A program made the translations under genes and the position numbers. From Pseudomonas sp. RIT-PI-AD (GTDB lineage Bacteria > Pseudomonadota > Gammaproteobacteria > Pseudomonadales > Pseudomonadaceae), in contig NZ_JANZKU010000028.1 of assembly GCF_025642785.1 (NCBI RefSeq), forward strand, positions 1 through 51,666: a stretch of 51,666 bases of DNA. The letters are read 5' to 3'. Positions 48,294 to 51,666 of this stretch are shown piece by piece (positions within the stretch are counted from its first letter, which is position 1; every line of letters starts with the position of its first letter). Below the pieces are notes generated by a model. The model worked only from the letters and a program-made list of their open reading frames with translations, did not search any database and had not been told where the DNA came from.

Positions 48294-50939
48294 ATGAGCG
48301 ATGCCGTTCGCGCCGATGCCCTGCTGGCCGACCTGCCCAAGAGCGGGCGCGGCCGCCTGAAGGTATTCCTCGGCGCGGCGCCCGGCGTCGGCAAGACCTT
48401 CGCCATGTTGCAGGCGGCCCAGGCGCAGAAGCGCCTGGGGGTGGATCTGCGGGTGGGCGTGGTGGAGACCCACGGCCGGGTGGAAACCGGCGAGATGTTG
48501 CCCGGCCTGGCCCAGCAAGGGTTGCGGCGGGTGGAGTACCGCGGGGTGACGCTGAACGAGATGGACCTCGACGCCATCCTCGCCCAGCCGCCGCGCCTGG
48601 TGCTGGTGGACGAACTGGCCCACAGCAATGCGCCCGGCAGCCGCCACGCCAAGCGCTGGCAGGATGTGCAGGAGCTGCTCGACGCCGGCATCGACATCTA
48701 CACCACGGTGAACGTGCAGCACCTGGAGAGCCTCAACGACCAGGTGCGCGACATCACCGGCGTGCAGGTGCGCGAGACGGTGCCGGACTGGGTGTTGCAG
48801 GAGGCCGACGAAATCCTCCTCATCGACCTGCCGCCGCGGGAGCTGCTGGAGCGCCTGCGCGACGGCAAGGTCTACGTGCCGGAGCAGGCGCGCGCCGCCA
48901 TCGACGCGTTCTTCAGCCAGACCAACCTCACCGCCCTGCGCGAACTGGCGATGCAGACCGCCGCCGCGCGGGTCGACGCCGATCTCAACCGGCGGTACCG
49001 CCAGCAGGGCCAGCAGCCACCGACGGTGCGCGGGCGCCTGCTGGTCGGCATCGACGGCGACCGCCAGGCCGAGCGGCTGGTGCGCCATGCCTGCCGCGTC
49101 GCCGAACGCCGCCACCTGCCCTGGTCGGTGGTGCACGTGGACACCGGCGGCGAGCGTGACGAGCGCTACCTCACCGATCTGCAGGCGGCCCAGCAGTTGG
49201 CCGAGCGGCTCGGCGGCGAGGTGATCGGCCTGCGCGCCGGCGAGGTGGCGCGCACCCTGGTGGAACATGCCCGCGAGCGCCGCGCCAGCCTGATCCTGGT
49301 CGGCCGCAGCCGCCCACGGCTGCGCCGACGCTGGGGAGGGCGAGGGGTCCCCGAGCGGTTGTTGGCGCTCGGCCAGGGGCTGGAAATCAGCGTGCTGGAC
49401 AGCGAGGCGGAGGCGCCGCCGGCGGTGCGCGGCAGCCGCGCGCCGCTGATCTGGCGCGACTACCTGCTGGCGTTGCTGGCCGCGCTGGCGGCGACCGCCG
49501 TCGCCCTGGGGCTGGCACGCATCCTCGAATTGCCGAACATCTCGCTGATCTTCCTCGCCGCGGTGCTGCTGGTGGCGGTGCGCAGCAGCCTGGGGCCGTC
49601 CCTGGTCTGCGCCGGGCTGGCGTTCCTGGCCTACGACTTTCTGTTCATCGCGCCGACCTGGTCGTTCAGCATCCACCGCCACCAGGACCTGTTGACCCTG
49701 TCGTTTTTCCTGCTCATGGCGGTGCTCACCGGCAACCTCGCCAGCCGCCAGCGCCGCCAGTTGGAGGCGTTGCGGCAGACCCAGGCGGAGACCACCGCCC
49801 TGCTGGAACTGTCGCGTCGGCTGACCGCGGCCACCGATCGGCAGGCGGTGCTGTCGGCGGCGTTGCAGCAGTTCGGCGCCTGGGACGACCTGGAGATCGC
49901 CCTGCGCAGCCGCGCCCCCGATGGCGCCTGGACCCTGGAGGCCGGCGCCGAGCGGCCGCTCTCGGAGCAGGAGCGTGCGGCGGCGGACTGGTCCTGGCAG
50001 CACGATCAACCGGCCGGGTTGGGCACAGACACCCTGCCCACCGGCGGTTGGTGGTGGTGGCCGCTGTCCGGCGAGGGCGGGCCGCTGGCCTTGCTCGGCA
50101 TCCGCCCGCGCAGCGGACGCCCGCTGGAAGCACAGCGGCGGCGCACCCTCGCGTCCCTGGCGCAACCCCTGGCCCAGGCGCTGCAACGCGCGCAACTGGC
50201 GGACGAGCTGGAGGCCGCGCGGCTGCACGGACAGACCGAGGAATTGCGCAGCGCGCTGCTGGCTTCGGTGTCCCACGACCTGCGCACGCCGCTGACCGCC
50301 ATGCGCGGCGCCATCGACAGCCTGCTGGCCCTGGGCGAGGCGATCCCCCTGAGCGATCGCCGCGAGCTGCTGGAGGGCACCCGCGACGAGGCGGAGCGCC
50401 TGGACCGCTATATCCAGAACCTGCTGGACATGACCCGCCTCGGCCATGGCGCCCTCAAGCTGTCCCGTGACTGGGTGGCGCCGGCGGATATCCTCGCCAG
50501 CGCGGTGCAGCGCTTGCGACCGGTGCTGGCGCCGCTGCGGGTCGAGTTGCGGGTGGCGGACGCCCTGCCGCTGCTCTACGTGCACGGCGCCCTGATCGAG
50601 CAGGCGTTGGTCAACGTGCTGGAGAACGCGGCGCGCTTCTCGCCGGCGGCCGGGCGCCTGCGGGTCGCGGTGGAGAGCGACGAGCGCGAGCTGCGCTTCG
50701 CCGTCGCCGACCAGGGCCCGGGCATTCCCGAGCACGAGCGCGAGAAGATTTTCGATATGTTCTATACCGCCGCCCGCGGCGATCGCGGTGGGCAGGGCAC
50801 CGGTCTGGGCCTGGCGATCTGCCAGGGCATGCTCGGCGCCCACGGCGGCCGGGTCACGGTGGGCGAGGGCCTCGACGGGCGTGGCGCCGCCCTGACCCTG
50901 CATCTGCCGCTGCATCCGCAGCCCACGGACGAGGAATGA
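48294..50939 (+). CDS. kdpD: KdpD, potassium/turgor sensor histidine kinase
   Basis: An 881-residue kinase from ATG 48294. The N-terminal KdpD domain (about 18-230) holds the Walker A GAAPGVGKT, the VDELAHSNAPGSRHAKRWQD block and DIYTTVNVQHLESLND; a universal-stress-like domain follows (about 245-370). Four membrane helices lie at about 385-486, then a GAF-type region, HisKA with His661 in SVSHDLRTPLTAMRG, and an ATPase domain (NVLENAARFSP, DQGPGIPE, GTGLGLAICQG). This order is that of the family. It senses low potassium or turgor and phosphorylates KdpE, which lies 10 bases downstream. Every catalytic motif is intact. Confidence 0.97.
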   Translation: MSDAVRADALLADLPKSGRGRLKVFLGAAPGVGKTFAMLQAAQAQKRLGVDLRVGVVETHGRVETGEMLPGLAQQGLRRVEYRGVTLNEMDLDAILAQPPRLVLVDELAHSNAPGSRHAKRWQDVQELLDAGIDIYTTVNVQHLESLNDQVRDITGVQVRETVPDWVLQEADEILLIDLPPRELLERLRDGKVYVPEQARAAIDAFFSQTNLTALRELAMQTAAARVDADLNRRYRQQGQQPPTVRGRLLVGIDGDRQAERLVRHACRVAERRHLPWSVVHVDTGGERDERYLTDLQAAQQLAERLGGEVIGLRAGEVARTLVEHARERRASLILVGRSRPRLRRRWGGRGVPERLLALGQGLEISVLDSEAEAPPAVRGSRAPLIWRDYLLALLAALAATAVALGLARILELPNISLIFLAAVLLVAVRSSLGPSLVCAGLAFLAYDFLFIAPTWSFSIHRHQDLLTLSFFLLMAVLTGNLASRQRRQLEALRQTQAETTALLELSRRLTAATDRQAVLSAALQQFGAWDDLEIALRSRAPDGAWTLEAGAERPLSEQERAAADWSWQHDQPAGLGTDTLPTGGWWWWPLSGEGGPLALLGIRPRSGRPLEAQRRRTLASLAQPLAQALQRAQLADELEAARLHGQTEELRSALLASVSHDLRTPLTAMRGAIDSLLALGEAIPLSDRRELLEGTRDEAERLDRYIQNLLDMTRLGHGALKLSRDWVAPADILASAVQRLRPVLAPLRVELRVADALPLLYVHGALIEQALVNVLENAARFSPAAGRLRVAVESDERELRFAVADQGPGIPEHEREKIFDMFYTAARGDRGGQGTGLGLAICQGMLGAHGGRVTVGEGLDGRGAALTLHLPLHPQPTDEE

Positions 50940-50949
50940 AGAGACTGCG

Positions 50950-51642
50950 ATGAGCAACGGCCAACCGACCATCCTGGTCATCGACGATGAAATGCAGATC
51001 CGCAAGTTCCTGCGGATCAGCCTGAAGGTGCAGGGCTACACGATATGCGAGGCCGCCACCGGCCGTGAAGGCTTGGCCCAGGCCGCGTTGTGCCGGCCCG
51101 ATCTGGTGGTGCTGGACCTCGGCCTGCCGGACCTGGACGGCCAGCAGGTCCTGCGTGAGCTGCGCGAGTGGTCGCCGGTGCCGGTGCTGGTGCTGTCGGT
51201 GCGCGCCAGCGAGGGCGAGAAGGTGCTGTCCCTGGATGGCGGCGCCAACGACTACGTCACCAAGCCCTTCGGTATCCAGGAGTTCCTCGCCCGGGTGCGG
51301 GTGCTGCTGCGCCCGTCCGGTCAGGCCGAGCCGCGCGAGGCGGCGGTGGTCAGCGGCCCGCTGCGGGTGGACTTCGCCCAGCGCCGGGTGACCCTGGCCG
51401 GGGTCGAGGTGGCGCTGACCCGCAAGGAGTACGCCTTGCTGGCGATCCTCGCGCGCCAGCTCGGCCGGGTGGTGACCCAGCACTTCCTGCTCAAGGAAAT
51501 CTGGGGGCCGAGCCACCTGGAGGACACCCACTACCTGCGGGTGGTGATCGGCCACCTGCGGCAGAAACTCGACGACGACCCCGCCGATCCGCGCCTGATC
51601 AAGACCGAACCGGGGGTCGGCTACCGCCTGTTGCAGCTCTGA
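50950..51642 (+). CDS. kdpE: KdpE, response regulator of the kdp operon
   Basis: A 230-residue OmpR-type regulator from ATG 50950. The receiver contains the acidic pair IDDEMQIRKFLRISL and the phosphorylated Asp56 in VVLDLGLPDLDG; the conserved Lys is in DYVTKPFG. The C-terminal winged helix (VDFAQRRVTLAGVEVALTRK, EYALLAILARQLGRVVT, THYLRVVIGHLRQKLDDD) ends in PGVGYRLL. It binds upstream of kdpF, where the TCTTTACGC repeats are found, and raises transcription when potassium is scarce. It is the last gene of the operon and is complete; 24 bases follow to the window end. Confidence 0.97.
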   Translation: MSNGQPTILVIDDEMQIRKFLRISLKVQGYTICEAATGREGLAQAALCRPDLVVLDLGLPDLDGQQVLRELREWSPVPVLVLSVRASEGEKVLSLDGGANDYVTKPFGIQEFLARVRVLLRPSGQAEPREAAVVSGPLRVDFAQRRVTLAGVEVALTRKEYALLAILARQLGRVVTQHFLLKEIWGPSHLEDTHYLRVVIGHLRQKLDDDPADPRLIKTEPGVGYRLLQL

Positions 51643-51666
51643 ACCCGGGCGTTCGCTGGCGACCGC

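Noticed and set aside
1-51666. tRNA, rRNA, CRISPR arrays, insertion sequences or prophage genes
   Set aside because: None was recognised when reading both strands; the only large repeats lie inside the giant protein gene.

Overview
The DNA is GC-rich, densely packed and almost entirely Pseudomonas-like. Gene content and order (a VgrG1b-type T6SS effector cluster, a full kdpFABCDE operon, AEC transporter/LysR pair) point to a member of the Pseudomonas aeruginosa group; the species cannot be fixed from the sequence alone.

Positions 1-8347 (+) hold a type VI secretion effector island: the C-terminal end of a VgrG spike, a DUF6484 protein, a DUF2169 protein, a thiolase-like pseudoenzyme, a PAAR-like DUF4150 tip, a GHH-motif HNH/EndoVII-type nuclease toxin, a beta-propeller-like presumed immunity protein, and then a TIGR02270 HEAT-like protein overlapping a thioredoxin-fold protein. 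From memory the order matches the vgrG1b cluster of P. aeruginosa (PA0095-PA0101). Here the tip and the toxin lie in one reading frame and are separated only by a TGA stop and one further codon.

Positions 8501-35894 (-) hold a small exported protein and what looks like one functional locus: a 5691-residue surface protein (17 kb) with an LEPR-XLL-like N-terminal motif, a DUF4347 caspase-like domain and a very regular cadherin/Ig-like repeat array; then, in the same direction, a TolC-like outer-membrane lipoprotein, a lipoprotein membrane-fusion adaptor, a GAF-HlyD fusion adaptor, a membrane M50 zinc protease fused to a HlyD-like domain, and three tandem Tat-type TctC/Bug solute-binding proteins. 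No ABC ATPase, RND pump or RTX repeat is present, so this is not a standard type I adhesin system. It is the strongest candidate for an under-described system in the window.

Positions 36399-39890 (+) encode a large CHASE3-GAF hybrid histidine kinase with three receiver domains, divergent from the giant protein and a possible regulator of it. Positions 40035-43528 hold ordinary accessory genes: a GNAT acetyltransferase, a DUF72 protein, and a divergent AEC-family carrier/LysR regulator pair with repeated operator-like sites between them.

Positions 43809-51642 (+) are a complete kdpF-kdpA-kdpB-kdpC-kdpD-kdpE operon for high-affinity potassium uptake and its two-component control. Two direct repeats upstream are candidate KdpE sites.
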